From contig CALZMQ010000016.1 in the NCBI GenBank assembly GCA_945788625.1, positions 143,181-207,180 on the forward strand: a stretch of DNA of 64,000 nucleotides, read 5' to 3'. This DNA comes from an uncultured Woeseiaceae bacterium. Lineage in GTDB: Bacteria > Pseudomonadota > Gammaproteobacteria > Steroidobacterales > Woeseiaceae. Below the pieces are notes generated by a model, which was not told the DNA's origin, searched no databases, and saw only the letters and a list, made by a program, of their open reading frames with translations. Below are positions 25,233 to 34,734 of this stretch, in pieces; the stretch's first letter is position 1; every line of letters begins with the position of its first letter. The position numbers and the translations under genes are program-made.

Positions 25233-28200
25233 ATGACGGGCGACACGGGCATTCATGAGCAGGTGATCGAGGACGATGACGACCGGGGTGTCGTTCGTGG
25301 CCTTACGATTATCAGCAATGAACTCATGGAGACGATCCGCAGTGCGCACCTGGCACTGGAAGACTGCGTCGACGGCCGGGGAGGCACGGCTGCCCTGACA
25401 CGGACGGGCGAGTTGTTACACCAGGCGCGAGGCGCGCTCGTACTTAGTGAGACTTACGGTGCGGCTCTGCTCGTCGAGGAGATGGAGCTGGCCTGCAAAT
25501 ACCTGTCGGGTGTGCGCGCCGGCGCGGGCCGTGAGGAGGGCCTCGATTCGCTGACGCGCGCGATGGTGCAGGTGCCGGTTTACATTGAGAGACTGCTCGG
25601 TGGCGGCCGCGATATCGCGCTCGTGTTGTTGCCGATGCTGAACGACCTGCGCGCGGCGCGCGGCGAGCCGTTGCTGTCCGAAGGCACGCTGCTGCTGCTC
25701 AACCTTTCGCCGAGTCGCGCCGGCAAGCGGGTCGAGGATCGCGAAGGCAGCGGCGACGACCCGGTACTGGTGGCGAAGCGGCTGCGGCCGAAATTCCAGC
25801 TTGCACTGCTTGGCTGGATCAAGGGTGGCAACGTCAAGCGGGATCTCGACACGCTGGGCAAGGTTGCGGCAGCCCTCGAGAACTCTGCAACCCGCGACGA
25901 CATGTACCAGCTCTGGTGGGTCGTGGGCGGTGTGCTCGAATCGCTGCAAAACGGAGGCCTGGAAACCTCTATTGCGATCAAGCGATTACTGGGCCAGACC
26001 GACCGGCAACTGAAGTTCGTCATCGACGAAGGATTGCTGGCGTACGACCGGCATCCGATCGACGATTTACTGAACAACCTGCTGTACTACGTCGCGCGTT
26101 CCAGCACGGCGGGCCAAAAGATCAGCGAAATCCGCGCGGCCTTCAACCTCGAGGAACTGCTGCCGGGTGACGAGCAGGTCGAACACGCGCGCGAGGCGCT
26201 GTCGGCACCAAGCGCCAAGCTCATGGAGACGGTCGGTTCGGCTATCAGGGAAGACCTGGGTCGGGTCAAGGACGTTCTGGATATCTTCGTGCGCACCGGC
26301 ATGAACAACTCCTCCGAACTCGTACCGCAACTCGAATTGCTGAAGAAAATCAGCGACACGCTGGGCGTTCTCGGACTCGGCGAGCTGCGTGGCGACATAG
26401 AGGGCGAAATCGACCGCCTCAAGGCCGTGGTCGAACGCGGCGGCGTTGCCAACGACCAGATCATCCTCGATATCGCATCGACCCTGTTGCGAGTCGAGGA
26501 CCGGCTCGACCAGCAGTTGTTGCGCCTGACGATGCCGCAGGTCGGCGAGGCCGACGACGAAGCACCCGAGGACGATGCCGACTTCCGCCAGGTAGCCGAG
26601 TCCGTTATGCGCGAGTGCATTATCAATCTGGCGCGCATCAAGGAGACCATCAGCCAGAGCATTAACACGAACGCACCGTCCCAGGGGCTGGATAGCGTCC
26701 CGGCGCTCATCAGGGGCATCAAAGCGGGCCTGCAGATGCTCAGCAAACCGCGCGCGATGGAGGTTGTCGAGCGCATAGGCAGCCTGATTACCGCCATGTT
26801 GAACAGTAGTGGGCTGGCCCAGCTCACGCAAAAAGAGACCGACCGGCTCGCGGATGCGATCGTCAGTATCGAGTACTACATGGAGACCGTTAAAGCGGGA
26901 CGCAGCGAGCCCTGGTACATGCTCGATAACGCGGAAGCGTGCCTGGCCGTGCTGCGTGAAGCAGAGCAGCGAATCGTGCAGACGCAGCCTGCGGCCGCCG
27001 AGGAACGGGCACAGACAATGAAAATGTCCGTCGCCGAAATCGAGGCGCAGATCGTACCGACGGATACGCAAGTGCAGGCCACCGAAATCATTTCGCTGCC
27101 CGTCGTTTCTGCGGACGCAGAGCACATGGACCCGGAGTTGCTCGAACTCTTCATCGAGGAAGCCAAGGAAGAAATTGCATCGATAAAAAGGCACTTGCCA
27201 GGCTGGGTCAGTTCACCGGACGACATGGAGACGCTCATTACCGTGCGGCGTTCTTTCCATACGCTGAAAGGCAGCGGCAGGATGGTTGGCGCCGAGCGCA
27301 TCGGCGAGTACTGCTGGGCGGTGGAAAGCCTGCTGAATCGATTGATAAACCGCACGATGGTACGCACGCCGCCGATGGTCGAGTTCGTCGTGCGGGCAGC
27401 CGCGGCCGTCCCGCAGCTCATCGAGCAGCTTGAAGTCGGAACCGAACCCGAGGCAGACATCAGTCTTCTGATCGCGCGCGCCACGGCATTCGCCGAGGGC
27501 GACCCGAATGCAGCGGTACTGACATTGCAGCGGCCCGAGGAAGAACTGCCGTTCGAAGAGAAGCGGGCACTCGAAATGGACCCGGTTCTCTACGACATCT
27601 TCTCGCAAGAGACGGCGGGGCACCTGAAGGTCATCACCGATTACCTCGCGGCGTGCGAAGGGCACCACGCGCCTTTCGAGGTGACGGACAAGCTACACCG
27701 GGCCTGCCACACCCTGCACGGCAGCGCCAACATGGCCAACGTCGAGCGCGGCGTCGCGGTAGCGGGCGCACTGAATCGATTCGTGCGGCGCGTCTTCGAC
27801 CACAAAGTCGGTTTCGAACAGTCGGGACTCGACGCACTGCGCGCCGCCGCCGGCGCGATCGCGATGATCGTTGGCGATATCAACAAGCCGGAAAGAGAGC
27901 GGGCGGATTACACGTCACTGATCGAACACATATCGAAGCTCGCCGACATGGTAAGCCCGCCCGAGGCGACGCAGGCACCCGACGCCGAAGCGGCGAGTGA
28001 GGCAGCGACCGAAACGGCAGTTTCGGTCGAACCGGCTGCCGAACCTCCCGAGATCGCGGAAGCCGTCAGCGACGAGCCCGAGTACGACGCCGAAATCGCA
28101 TCGATTTTCACTGAAGAATCCGCCGAGTTGCTCGAGTCGGCGGATAAGGCGTTCATCGACTGGGTGCGCGAGCGGTCGGCACAGCCGATGGACGAACTCA

Positions 28201-30641
28201 GGCGCCACCTGCACACGCTGAAGGGCGGTGCCCGGATGGCCGGCATTACGGCGATGGGCAATCTGAGCCACGAGATCGAGGCGCTGCTGATCTCCATCGA
28301 CGACGGGCGCGTCAAAGCGACACCGGCGGTCGAAGACCTGATGCAGCGGAGCATAGACGAGCTGCATCGCATGCGGGACCTGGTGATTGCCGGGAAACCG
28401 GTGCGCGCGGCCGCGGCACTCGAGCAGCGCATCCATCAGGCCAATGCCGGCTTCGAAATCGCGGACGATTCCGAAGTCGAGATGGCGCCGGAGGATGAGA
28501 GTGTCGAGGAGGCACCGTCCGCCGAGTTCACGATCGAACCGGAAGACACGGTGAGTATGGTCATTGTCGATTCGCCCCTAGCCGACGAACTGTCCGAGCT
28601 TCGCAAGGAAAGGCCGCCGGAACCGCCGCTCGTCGAGGCACCGCCGCCCGAACCCGAGCCGGAACCAGAACCGGAACCCGAGCCCGAGCCGGAACCTGAG
28701 CCGGAACCCGAGCCCGAGCGGGAAGTCGAGGCCGAGGCCGAGCCCGAGCCCGAGGCGAAACCGGAAACAGAGGCGGAGCCGCCGGTGGCTGCAGAGGTGA
28801 GAGCGTTGCGCTCGCCTGCCGAGCGCCAGGAATTCGCGCGCGTCGATGCAGACCTGCTCGAAGACCTTCTCAACGCGGCCGGTGAAATCAGCATCTATCA
28901 CTCGCGCCTGAACCAGCAGGTGAATTCCTTCCAGTTCCACGTCGACGAACTGGAGCAGACGGTTTCGCGCCTGAAGGAACAGTTACGCAAACTCGAGATC
29001 GAAACCGAAGCGCAGATCATGCACAGTCACCAGGACACGATGGTGGCAAGGGACTTCGACCCGCTGGAGCTGGATCGCTATTCGAATATTCAGCAGCTGT
29101 CGCGCGCACTGGCGGAATCGGCAAGCGACCTCGGCAGTCTCAAGGATCTCCTGGAGTCGGTTACGACGGAGGCCGAAGGCCTGCTGATCCAGCAGTCCCG
29201 CGTGACCGCCGAGTTGCAGGACGGCCTCATGCGCACGCGCATGGTGCCCTTCGAGCGGCACGTTCCGCGACTGACACGCCTCGTGCGACAGGCCGCGCAG
29301 GAAGTCGGCAAACGCGCCGAGCTGGCCGCCGAGGGCGCATCGGGCGAGCTCGACCGGCAGGTACTCGACAAGATGTTGCCGCCGTTCGAGCATATGTTGC
29401 GCAATGCAATCGTGCACGGGATCGAAGACCCGGGCGAGCGTCAGCAGGCCGGTAAGCCCGCGACAGGACGCATCACCATTCGCCTGCACCGCGAAGGCGC
29501 AGAAATGGTCATTGACGTATCGGACGACGGCAAAGGCCTCGACGTCGACGCCATTCGGCGCAAGGCGTATGAACTCGACTTGCTGAAGCCGGAAAGCAAG
29601 GTGACCGACGAAGAGATCATGGACCTGATCCTGACGCCGGGGTTCACCACCGCCGGCGCCGTAACGCAATCGGCCGGGCGTGGTGTCGGTATGGACGTTG
29701 TCGCGAACGAGGTCAAGAAGCTCGGCGGCTCACTCAGGATTTCTTCAGTTACCGGCCAGGGCACCAATTTCACCGTGCGCCTGCCGTTCACGCTCGCGAT
29801 TACGCAGGCACTGATCGTGCGCACGGGCGATGAGGTCTACGCATTGCCGCTGCCCACCGTTGAGGGTGTCGCGCGCATCCCGCGCCGTGAACTCGAGACA
29901 CTGCTCAGCCAGAGCGAACCGAGTTACCAGTACGGCGAAGAGTCTTACAAGTTTCGCCATCTCGGTATGTACCTAGGCGGCCAGGCTGCCAAGCTGCCCG
30001 AGGAGGAGGCGTCGGTGCCGGTAATACTGGTGCGCGCAGGCGAGTATTCGGCCGCGCTGCTCGTGGACGAGATGCTGACCAGCCGCGAAATCGTCGTCAA
30101 GGCCGTGGGCCCTCAACTCGCGAGTATTCGAGGCATTTCGGGCGCAACCATACTCGGTGACGGTCGTATCATCCTCATCCTCGACATTCACAGCCTCGTG
30201 CGTACCGGCGCGCCCGTGGTCGAACTCAAGAAAGCGGCGCCGACACCGGCGGACGATCGCCCGCTCGCGCTCGTCGTCGACGACTCGATCACGGTGCGCC
30301 GCGTGACCGAACGCTTCCTTCACAGGAACGGCATGCGCGTTGCCACTGCCAAGGACGGGCTGGACGCGATCAGCGTAATGCAGGAGCACAAGCCGGATGT
30401 CATCCTGCTCGACATCGAGATGCCGCGCATGGACGGCTACGAGTTCGCCTCGCATGTTCGCAATGACGAACGCGTCGCGGATGTTCCGATCATCATGATT
30501 ACGTCGCGCGTCGGCGACAAGCACCGTGCACGCGCGATCGAACTCGGCGTCAACGACTATCTCGGCAAGCCGTACCAGGACTCGAAGCTGCTCGAGGCGA
30601 TTCGGCGGCAGCTGGAGGACAGGGGGATACTACTGACATGA
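25233..30641 (+). CDS. chpA: Hybrid CheA-like kinase ChpA (PilL)
   Basis: 1802 residues. N-terminal ~500 residues are FimL-like helical repeats. Histidine phosphotransfer domains with canonical motif are visible at about H676 (HTLKGSGRM), H826 (HTLHGSANM) and H994 (HTLKGGARM). Next come a Pro-Glu linker (about residues 1140-1185), a dimerisation helix, HATPase domain (MLRNAIVHGIED; DDGKGL; GRGVGMDVV), a CheW-like domain and a C-terminal receiver (VVDDSITVRR, LLDIEMPRMDG, YLGKPYQ). It phosphorylates PilG and PilH. Smaller than P. aeruginosa ChpA (~2470 aa), with fewer Hpt domains visible. Confidence 0.95.
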   Translation: MTGDTGIHEQVIEDDDDRGVVRGLTIISNELMETIRSAHLALEDCVDGRGGTAALTRTGELLHQARGALVLSETYGAALLVEEMELACKYLSGVRAGAGREEGLDSLTRAMVQVPVYIERLLGGGRDIALVLLPMLNDLRAARGEPLLSEGTLLLLNLSPSRAGKRVEDREGSGDDPVLVAKRLRPKFQLALLGWIKGGNVKRDLDTLGKVAAALENSATRDDMYQLWWVVGGVLESLQNGGLETSIAIKRLLGQTDRQLKFVIDEGLLAYDRHPIDDLLNNLLYYVARSSTAGQKISEIRAAFNLEELLPGDEQVEHAREALSAPSAKLMETVGSAIREDLGRVKDVLDIFVRTGMNNSSELVPQLELLKKISDTLGVLGLGELRGDIEGEIDRLKAVVERGGVANDQIILDIASTLLRVEDRLDQQLLRLTMPQVGEADDEAPEDDADFRQVAESVMRECIINLARIKETISQSINTNAPSQGLDSVPALIRGIKAGLQMLSKPRAMEVVERIGSLITAMLNSSGLAQLTQKETDRLADAIVSIEYYMETVKAGRSEPWYMLDNAEACLAVLREAEQRIVQTQPAAAEERAQTMKMSVAEIEAQIVPTDTQVQATEIISLPVVSADAEHMDPELLELFIEEAKEEIASIKRHLPGWVSSPDDMETLITVRRSFHTLKGSGRMVGAERIGEYCWAVESLLNRLINRTMVRTPPMVEFVVRAAAAVPQLIEQLEVGTEPEADISLLIARATAFAEGDPNAAVLTLQRPEEELPFEEKRALEMDPVLYDIFSQETAGHLKVITDYLAACEGHHAPFEVTDKLHRACHTLHGSANMANVERGVAVAGALNRFVRRVFDHKVGFEQSGLDALRAAAGAIAMIVGDINKPERERADYTSLIEHISKLADMVSPPEATQAPDAEAASEAATETAVSVEPAAEPPEIAEAVSDEPEYDAEIASIFTEESAELLESADKAFIDWVRERSAQPMDELRRHLHTLKGGARMAGITAMGNLSHEIEALLISIDDGRVKATPAVEDLMQRSIDELHRMRDLVIAGKPVRAAAALEQRIHQANAGFEIADDSEVEMAPEDESVEEAPSAEFTIEPEDTVSMVIVDSPLADELSELRKERPPEPPLVEAPPPEPEPEPEPEPEPEPEPEPEPEPEREVEAEAEPEPEAKPETEAEPPVAAEVRALRSPAERQEFARVDADLLEDLLNAAGEISIYHSRLNQQVNSFQFHVDELEQTVSRLKEQLRKLEIETEAQIMHSHQDTMVARDFDPLELDRYSNIQQLSRALAESASDLGSLKDLLESVTTEAEGLLIQQSRVTAELQDGLMRTRMVPFERHVPRLTRLVRQAAQEVGKRAELAAEGASGELDRQVLDKMLPPFEHMLRNAIVHGIEDPGERQQAGKPATGRITIRLHREGAEMVIDVSDDGKGLDVDAIRRKAYELDLLKPESKVTDEEIMDLILTPGFTTAGAVTQSAGRGVGMDVVANEVKKLGGSLRISSVTGQGTNFTVRLPFTLAITQALIVRTGDEVYALPLPTVEGVARIPRRELETLLSQSEPSYQYGEESYKFRHLGMYLGGQAAKLPEEEASVPVILVRAGEYSAALLVDEMLTSREIVVKAVGPQLASIRGISGATILGDGRIILILDIHSLVRTGAPVVELKKAAPTPADDRPLALVVDDSITVRRVTERFLHRNGMRVATAKDGLDAISVMQEHKPDVILLDIEMPRMDGYEFASHVRNDERVADVPIIMITSRVGDKHRARAIELGVNDYLGKPYQDSKLLEAIRRQLEDRGILLT
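28645..28790 (+). repeat. Pro-Glu dipeptide repeat linker inside chpA
   Basis: In-frame hexanucleotide-like repeat of CC(C/G)GA(G/A) codon pairs encodes about a dozen consecutive Pro-Glu units, then Glu/Ala-rich sequence. It separates the Hpt region from the kinase core and is probably an extended spacer. Such repeats can vary in length between strains by slippage. Confidence 0.9.
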
Positions 30642-31108
30642 GCGCCGCAGCCGACGAACTCTACAGCCTGCTCGTGCCTCTGTCGGAAGACCGCCTGATC
30701 GTGCCGCGGGCCTGCGTCGCGGAGGTGGTTCGTTATTCCGCGCCGGAGCACGACGCGGGCGCGCATAACTGGATGTTGGGCAACGTCAACTGGAACGGCC
30801 GAGCGCTACCGGTCGTGTCATTCGAAGGGGCGTTGGGCAAGGACCTTCCGGCGACGACCGGTCGTACTCGGGTCGTCGTATTCTACGCGAGTACGGGAAA
30901 ATTGAAGGTCGGCTATTTCGGTGTGTTGACGCAAGGCTTTCCGCAGCTCGTGCGCGTCAACAGCGACGTGCTCAAGTTAGAGGCTAAAGACGGCTGGCCG
31001 GACGACGCGCCGGTGCTGTGCCGCGTGCGCATGATCAACGAATACCCGTTGATCCCCAATCTCGAGAAGCTCGAGGAAATGCTCGCGCGCGAATCCGTTC
31101 AGGCCTGA
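30638..31108 (+). CDS. chpC: CheW-like adaptor ChpC
   Basis: 156 residues, ATG overlapping the chpA stop by 4 bp. CheW fold: YSLLVPLSEDRLIVPRACVAE, WMLGNVNWNGRALPVVSFEG, and a hydrophobic VVVFYASTGKLKVGYFGVL segment. In P. aeruginosa ChpC is a second CheW that links additional receptors to the Chp kinase. Last gene of the operon; its final 10 bp overlap the convergent rsmE. Confidence 0.9.
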   Translation: MSAAADELYSLLVPLSEDRLIVPRACVAEVVRYSAPEHDAGAHNWMLGNVNWNGRALPVVSFEGALGKDLPATTGRTRVVVFYASTGKLKVGYFGVLTQGFPQLVRVNSDVLKLEAKDGWPDDAPVLCRVRMINEYPLIPNLEKLEEMLARESVQA

Positions 31109-31851
31109 ATCCCCGCGCCCAGGTCACCCCAGAGCGATTGCAGAATCGCGAGCGCCGCGATTGCGGCCGTTTCGGTTCGCAATACCCTGGGACCGAGCGA
31201 CACGGCCTGAAACCCGGCGCACTCGGCATCTTCGTACTCGATTTCGCTGAAGCCTCCCTCGGGCCCGATCAACAGACAGACCTTGGTGTTCGGCGCGCCG
31301 ACCCCGGACATCAACGCTTTTGCTCCAGGTTTCAATATGAGTTGCTTGTCTGTCTCCGCGGGTTGGTCACCAAACCATTTTTTCAGCGTTATCGGCGTGT
31401 CGACGAGCGGCAAGCGTGTCCTGCCCGACTGTTCACAGGCACTGGCGGCGACCTTTTGCCAGTGATCGCGTCGTTTCGCGGCACGCGCCTCGTCCAGTTT
31501 AACCACTCCGTACTCCGTCAGGACCGGCGTAATACGCTTCACGCCCAGCTCAGTGGCCTTCTGCACCGCGAAGTCCATGCGTTCGCCACGGGATATTCCC
31601 TGCACCAGGTGCAGGCGCAGACTCGATTCGGTCTCAGTGGATTGCTTATTCCCGACCTCGAGGGTCGCGCTCGACTTCTGCAGCTCTGCAATCGTGGCGG
31701 CGTATTCGCTTCCCTCTCCGTCGAAGACGCGCAAGTCGTCACCAATGTGCATTCGCAATACGCGGCCGAGATATCGCGATCTTTCGGCGTCCAGCGGCAG
31801 CAGCGTCCCGGTCGTGTACGGTCCGGCAATGTGGAGTCTGGTTCGATGCAT
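31099..31851 (-). CDS. rsmE: 16S rRNA m3U1498 methyltransferase RsmE
   Basis: 250 residues. SPOUT-fold, knot-forming methyltransferase that modifies U1498 of 16S rRNA with SAM. N-terminal PUA-like part (MHRTRLHIAGPY ... RVLRMHIGDDLRVFDGEG), middle signature ERMDFAVQKATELGVKRITPV, and the C-terminal knot LIGPEGGFSEIEYEDAE ... LGPRVLRTETAAIAAL. Divergent from ampD across 55 bp and convergent with chpC. Confidence 0.96.
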   Translation of the reverse strand: MHRTRLHIAGPYTTGTLLPLDAERSRYLGRVLRMHIGDDLRVFDGEGSEYAATIAELQKSSATLEVGNKQSTETESSLRLHLVQGISRGERMDFAVQKATELGVKRITPVLTEYGVVKLDEARAAKRRDHWQKVAASACEQSGRTRLPLVDTPITLKKWFGDQPAETDKQLILKPGAKALMSGVGAPNTKVCLLIGPEGGFSEIEYEDAECAGFQAVSLGPRVLRTETAAIAALAILQSLWGDLGAGIQA

Positions 31852-31906
31852 GGTTTACTATCGTCGTTCCGCTGAGTTGAAGCAACCGTACAGACGCGAG
31901 CAGGAC

Positions 31907-32476
31907 ATGCAAACGAACTTCGAGGTTTCCCCGAGCACCGGACAGGTGCGGCCGGCGACTCAGTGCCACAGCCCGAACCAGGACGAACGCCCGCAGGGCT
32001 GCGCGCCAACCATGGTCGTCATTCACGGCATCAGCCTGCCGCCCGGACAATTCGGCGGTCCGGAAATCGAAGCGTTGTTCACCAACACGCTCGATTTCGA
32101 TGCGCACCCGTACTTCAGGGAGATCGAGGGACTCGAGGTCTCGGCGCACCTCCTGATTCGTCGCGACGGAAGAGTAACCCAGTTCGTGCCATTGACGTCA
32201 CGTGCCTGGCACGCAGGGGAATCATGTTTTCGCGGCCAGCGCAGCTGCAATGACTTTTCCATCGGCATCGAACTCGAAGGCGAAGACGAGACGCCCTACG
32301 ATGATCGGCAGTACGAGGTGCTCACCGCCGTGTTGAAGGCTATAAGTGCCGCCTATCCTGCGATTTCCGCACGCAACATCGCGGGTCATTGTGACATCGC
32401 GCCCGGACGCAAAAGCGATCCAGGCACTGCTTTCGACTGGCTGCGATTGTATGATGGGCTGGGCGCAGAATCGTGA
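31907..32476 (+). CDS. ampD: 1,6-anhydro-N-acetylmuramyl-L-alanine amidase AmpD
   Basis: 189 residues from ATG 31907; the frame is open further upstream but that is antisense to rsmE. Cytosolic zinc amidase of cell-wall recycling, removing the stem peptide from anhydromuropeptides. Zinc ligands: His in MVVIHGISLPPG, and His/Asp in GHCDIAPGRKSDPG; SIGIELEGEDETPY is also typical. Upstream of ampE as in enterics and pseudomonads. Loss would raise AmpR-inducing muropeptides in species with AmpC; no ampC or ampR is seen here. Confidence 0.95.
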   Translation: MQTNFEVSPSTGQVRPATQCHSPNQDERPQGCAPTMVVIHGISLPPGQFGGPEIEALFTNTLDFDAHPYFREIEGLEVSAHLLIRRDGRVTQFVPLTSRAWHAGESCFRGQRSCNDFSIGIELEGEDETPYDDRQYEVLTAVLKAISAAYPAISARNIAGHCDIAPGRKSDPGTAFDWLRLYDGLGAES

Positions 32477-32522
32477 TCCGCTTGCGGCGGCACCCAATGA
32501 CTGGCAACAGAGCTGAAAACTT

Positions 32523-33434
32523 ATGAACCTGATTGCACTGCTTATAGGACTGGTTATCGAACGACTCGCGACGCAGTTGTTTCACTGGCGCCGCATGCGC
32601 TGGCTCGACCGGATAATTGATTTCGGTTTTCGGCAAGCTGAGCGCGTTGCAACCTGGCCGGCGATCATTCCGGTTATTTTGCTGGCCATCGTTCTCGTGC
32701 TGCCGGTATTCGCGGTTATATTCATTCTTGGCGGCACGCTGAAGGGATTCGCCTACCTGATCCTGGCCGTTGTGGTTTTGTTTTTCTCCCTGGGGCCGCG
32801 AGATATCGGCGAGGAGGTCGGCGAGTATTGCAAGGCGCTGGAGTCGGAGGACGATGAAAGCATCCAGCATGCCGCCAAGGCGATCGTCGAGAGCGACGTG
32901 CCGGAGGAACCGCGCGAGCGCATTACCTGCGTCGAAGAAGCCGTATGCGTACAGGCGAACAATCGGCTGTTTGCCATCGTATTCTGGTTCGTTGTTCTCG
33001 GGCCTCTGGCTGCATGGACCTATCGCGTTACCGACCTGATTCGGCGCAAAGCCGTATTCAACGCGTCCCGCGACAATGAGGCGGACGGCAATGCCGCGCT
33101 GATGCGCGACGCCGCCGTCATGCTGCACGGCCTGTTGGCGTGGATTCCGGCGCGCCTCACCGCCGTCGGTTATGCGACGGCCGGGCATTTCGATGAAGCC
33201 ATTGCCGCCATGCGGGTTCCCACGGATCAGCGCGACGCATCCTTGTCGGAACACAGTGAAAACCTTCTTGCACGCGTCGGAGTTGCCGCACTTGCGTTAC
33301 AGGACAAGGCCGATGAATCGATAACAGAGCGCGGTGTGCGCGGCGCGACGGCGGCTAATCGTCTCGTGTTCCGCCTGCTCCTCATCTGGGCGGTCGTAAT
33401 TTCCGCAATGACGTTGTATGGCCTGACGCGGTGA
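32523..33434 (+). CDS. ampE: AmpE-family inner membrane protein
   Basis: 303 residues with about four to five hydrophobic helices (near residues 1-14, 57-90, 153-173, 280-300). Family features: MNLIALLIGLVIERL, SLGPRDI, and a motif FWFVVLGPLAAWTYRV ... GLLAWIPARLTAVGYATAGHF. AmpE is a membrane partner of AmpD whose activity is uncertain. Its last 4 bp overlap the btuF GTG, so ampD-ampE-btuF-GNAT may be one transcript. Confidence 0.92.
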   Translation: MNLIALLIGLVIERLATQLFHWRRMRWLDRIIDFGFRQAERVATWPAIIPVILLAIVLVLPVFAVIFILGGTLKGFAYLILAVVVLFFSLGPRDIGEEVGEYCKALESEDDESIQHAAKAIVESDVPEEPRERITCVEEAVCVQANNRLFAIVFWFVVLGPLAAWTYRVTDLIRRKAVFNASRDNEADGNAALMRDAAVMLHGLLAWIPARLTAVGYATAGHFDEAIAAMRVPTDQRDASLSEHSENLLARVGVAALALQDKADESITERGVRGATAANRLVFRLLLIWAVVISAMTLYGLTR

Positions 33435-34297
33435 CCCGGGCGCTGGCCCTGGCGCTATGTACCGTTTTGCTGTGCGCATGCCCGGACCCTGAGCGCGATA
33501 CAGCATCGCCGGACAATTACACGCGTATCGTAACGCTTGCGCCGAACCTCACGGAGTTGGTGTTCGCCGTCGGCTCCGGCGAATTCCTGGTTGGTGTCAG
33601 CGCCTGGTCGGATTTTCCGCCAGCAGCGCTCGACCTGCCCATCGTCGGCGACGCGTTCAACGTCGATCAGGAACAGCTCGCATTACTGGATCCGGACTTG
33701 TTGCTGGTCTGGGAGAGCGGCACCCCGAGGCACACGGTCGATGAACTGCGCCGCACGGGTTACGCCGTCGAAACCATTCGGACGCGCGGCCTCGATGATG
33801 TGAGTGCCGCGATGCTGCGCATCGGAGAATTGACCGGCAAGTCGACGGAGGCGGAACTGGCGGCAAAAGAATTCCGCACCGAATTGCAGGCATTGCGAGC
33901 GGCACACCAGGATGCGCCGACTATCAGCGTGTTCTACCAGGTCTCCGCACGGCCGCTCTACACCATCAATCGCGAACATTATGTGAGTGAGCTGATCGAG
34001 ATCTGTGGCGGCAGTAATATCTTTGACGATCTTGATGAGTTGGCGCCGGCGATATCGGTGGAAGCCGTCGTGGAGCGCAGACCCGAAGTCATGCTTGCAA
34101 GCACCGATGCGGGCGACGACGGTTTTTCGGAGTGGCAGCGTTGGCCCGCCATACCGGCGAACCTCTATGGCAATCAATTCCTGTTGCCGGCCGACGAATT
34201 GGCGCGAGCGACGCCACGGCTGATCGTCGCGGGCGGAGCCATGTGCCTCGCACTGCAGCGGGCACGCTTCAACCGTGATGCATTCGCCGGAAAATAG
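33431..34297 (+). CDS. btuF: Cobalamin-binding periplasmic lipoprotein BtuF
   Basis: 288 residues, GTG start overlapping the ampE stop. Lipoprotein signal with Cys in TVLLCACPDP. Class III solute-binding fold: RIVTLAPNLTELVFAVGSGE, VGVSAWSDFP, PDLLLVWESGTP, and the second lobe VFYQVSARPLYTINREHYVSE. Binds vitamin B12 for the BtuCD importer. The btuC and btuD candidates are elsewhere (51.2 kb and 38.3 kb). Cobinamide or heme binding is less likely given the adjacent adenosyltransferase and btuB. Confidence 0.88.
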   Translation: MTRALALALCTVLLCACPDPERDTASPDNYTRIVTLAPNLTELVFAVGSGEFLVGVSAWSDFPPAALDLPIVGDAFNVDQEQLALLDPDLLLVWESGTPRHTVDELRRTGYAVETIRTRGLDDVSAAMLRIGELTGKSTEAELAAKEFRTELQALRAAHQDAPTISVFYQVSARPLYTINREHYVSELIEICGGSNIFDDLDELAPAISVEAVVERRPEVMLASTDAGDDGFSEWQRWPAIPANLYGNQFLLPADELARATPRLIVAGGAMCLALQRARFNRDAFAGK

Positions 34298-34305
34298 GTT
34301 TCGCA

Positions 34306-34734
34306 ATGGAGATTCGACCCGCAACCGCCCATGACCTGCCTGCCGCAATCGACTTGTTGCGCTCGGCCGGGCTGCCGGTCGAGGACCTGACGGCAGGGCA
34401 TCTTGCACTCGCGGCAACAGACGAGGGCGGCGTGCTCGGGCTCATTGGCCTCGAAAGATTCGGCAAGCTCGGGTTGCTGCGCTCGCTGGTGGTTGCGCCC
34501 CGATCACGTGGCGAGGGCATCGGTCGCCTGCTGGTGGACGCGCTGGAGAAAGCGGCGCACGGCGAAGGTGTGAGCGAACTCTGGTTGCTGACCATCGACG
34601 CCGATTCGTTTTTCGCGAATCTCGGCTACGAGGCTCGCGACCGCGCGGATGCTCCGGCAGCGATCCGGGGCAGCAGAGAGTTCTCGAGCCTGTGCCCGGG
34701 AGACGCGGTATTGATGAGCAAGTCCCTGGCCTGA
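34306..34734 (+). CDS. GNAT N-acetyltransferase, ArsN2-like
   Basis: 142 residues, 8 bp after btuF. Single GNAT domain with acetyl-CoA loop LRSLVVAPRSRGEGIGRLL and the sequence LTIDADSFFANLGYEARDRA. The family is often annotated as arsenic-resistance acetyltransferase ArsN2, but no other ars gene is present, so substrate is unknown. Its stop directly abuts the stop of the convergent adenosyltransferase. Confidence 0.75.
   Translation: MEIRPATAHDLPAAIDLLRSAGLPVEDLTAGHLALAATDEGGVLGLIGLERFGKLGLLRSLVVAPRSRGEGIGRLLVDALEKAAHGEGVSELWLLTIDADSFFANLGYEARDRADAPAAIRGSREFSSLCPGDAVLMSKSLA

Noticed and set aside
28645..28790. Tandem repeats as a CRISPR array
   Set aside because: The units are 6-12 bp, in frame and without spacers; it encodes the Pro-Glu linker of ChpA.
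28436..28894. Ser/Gly-repeat protein on the minus strand opposite chpA
   Set aside because: It is the complement of the Pro-Glu repeat in chpA; no start signal or family support.
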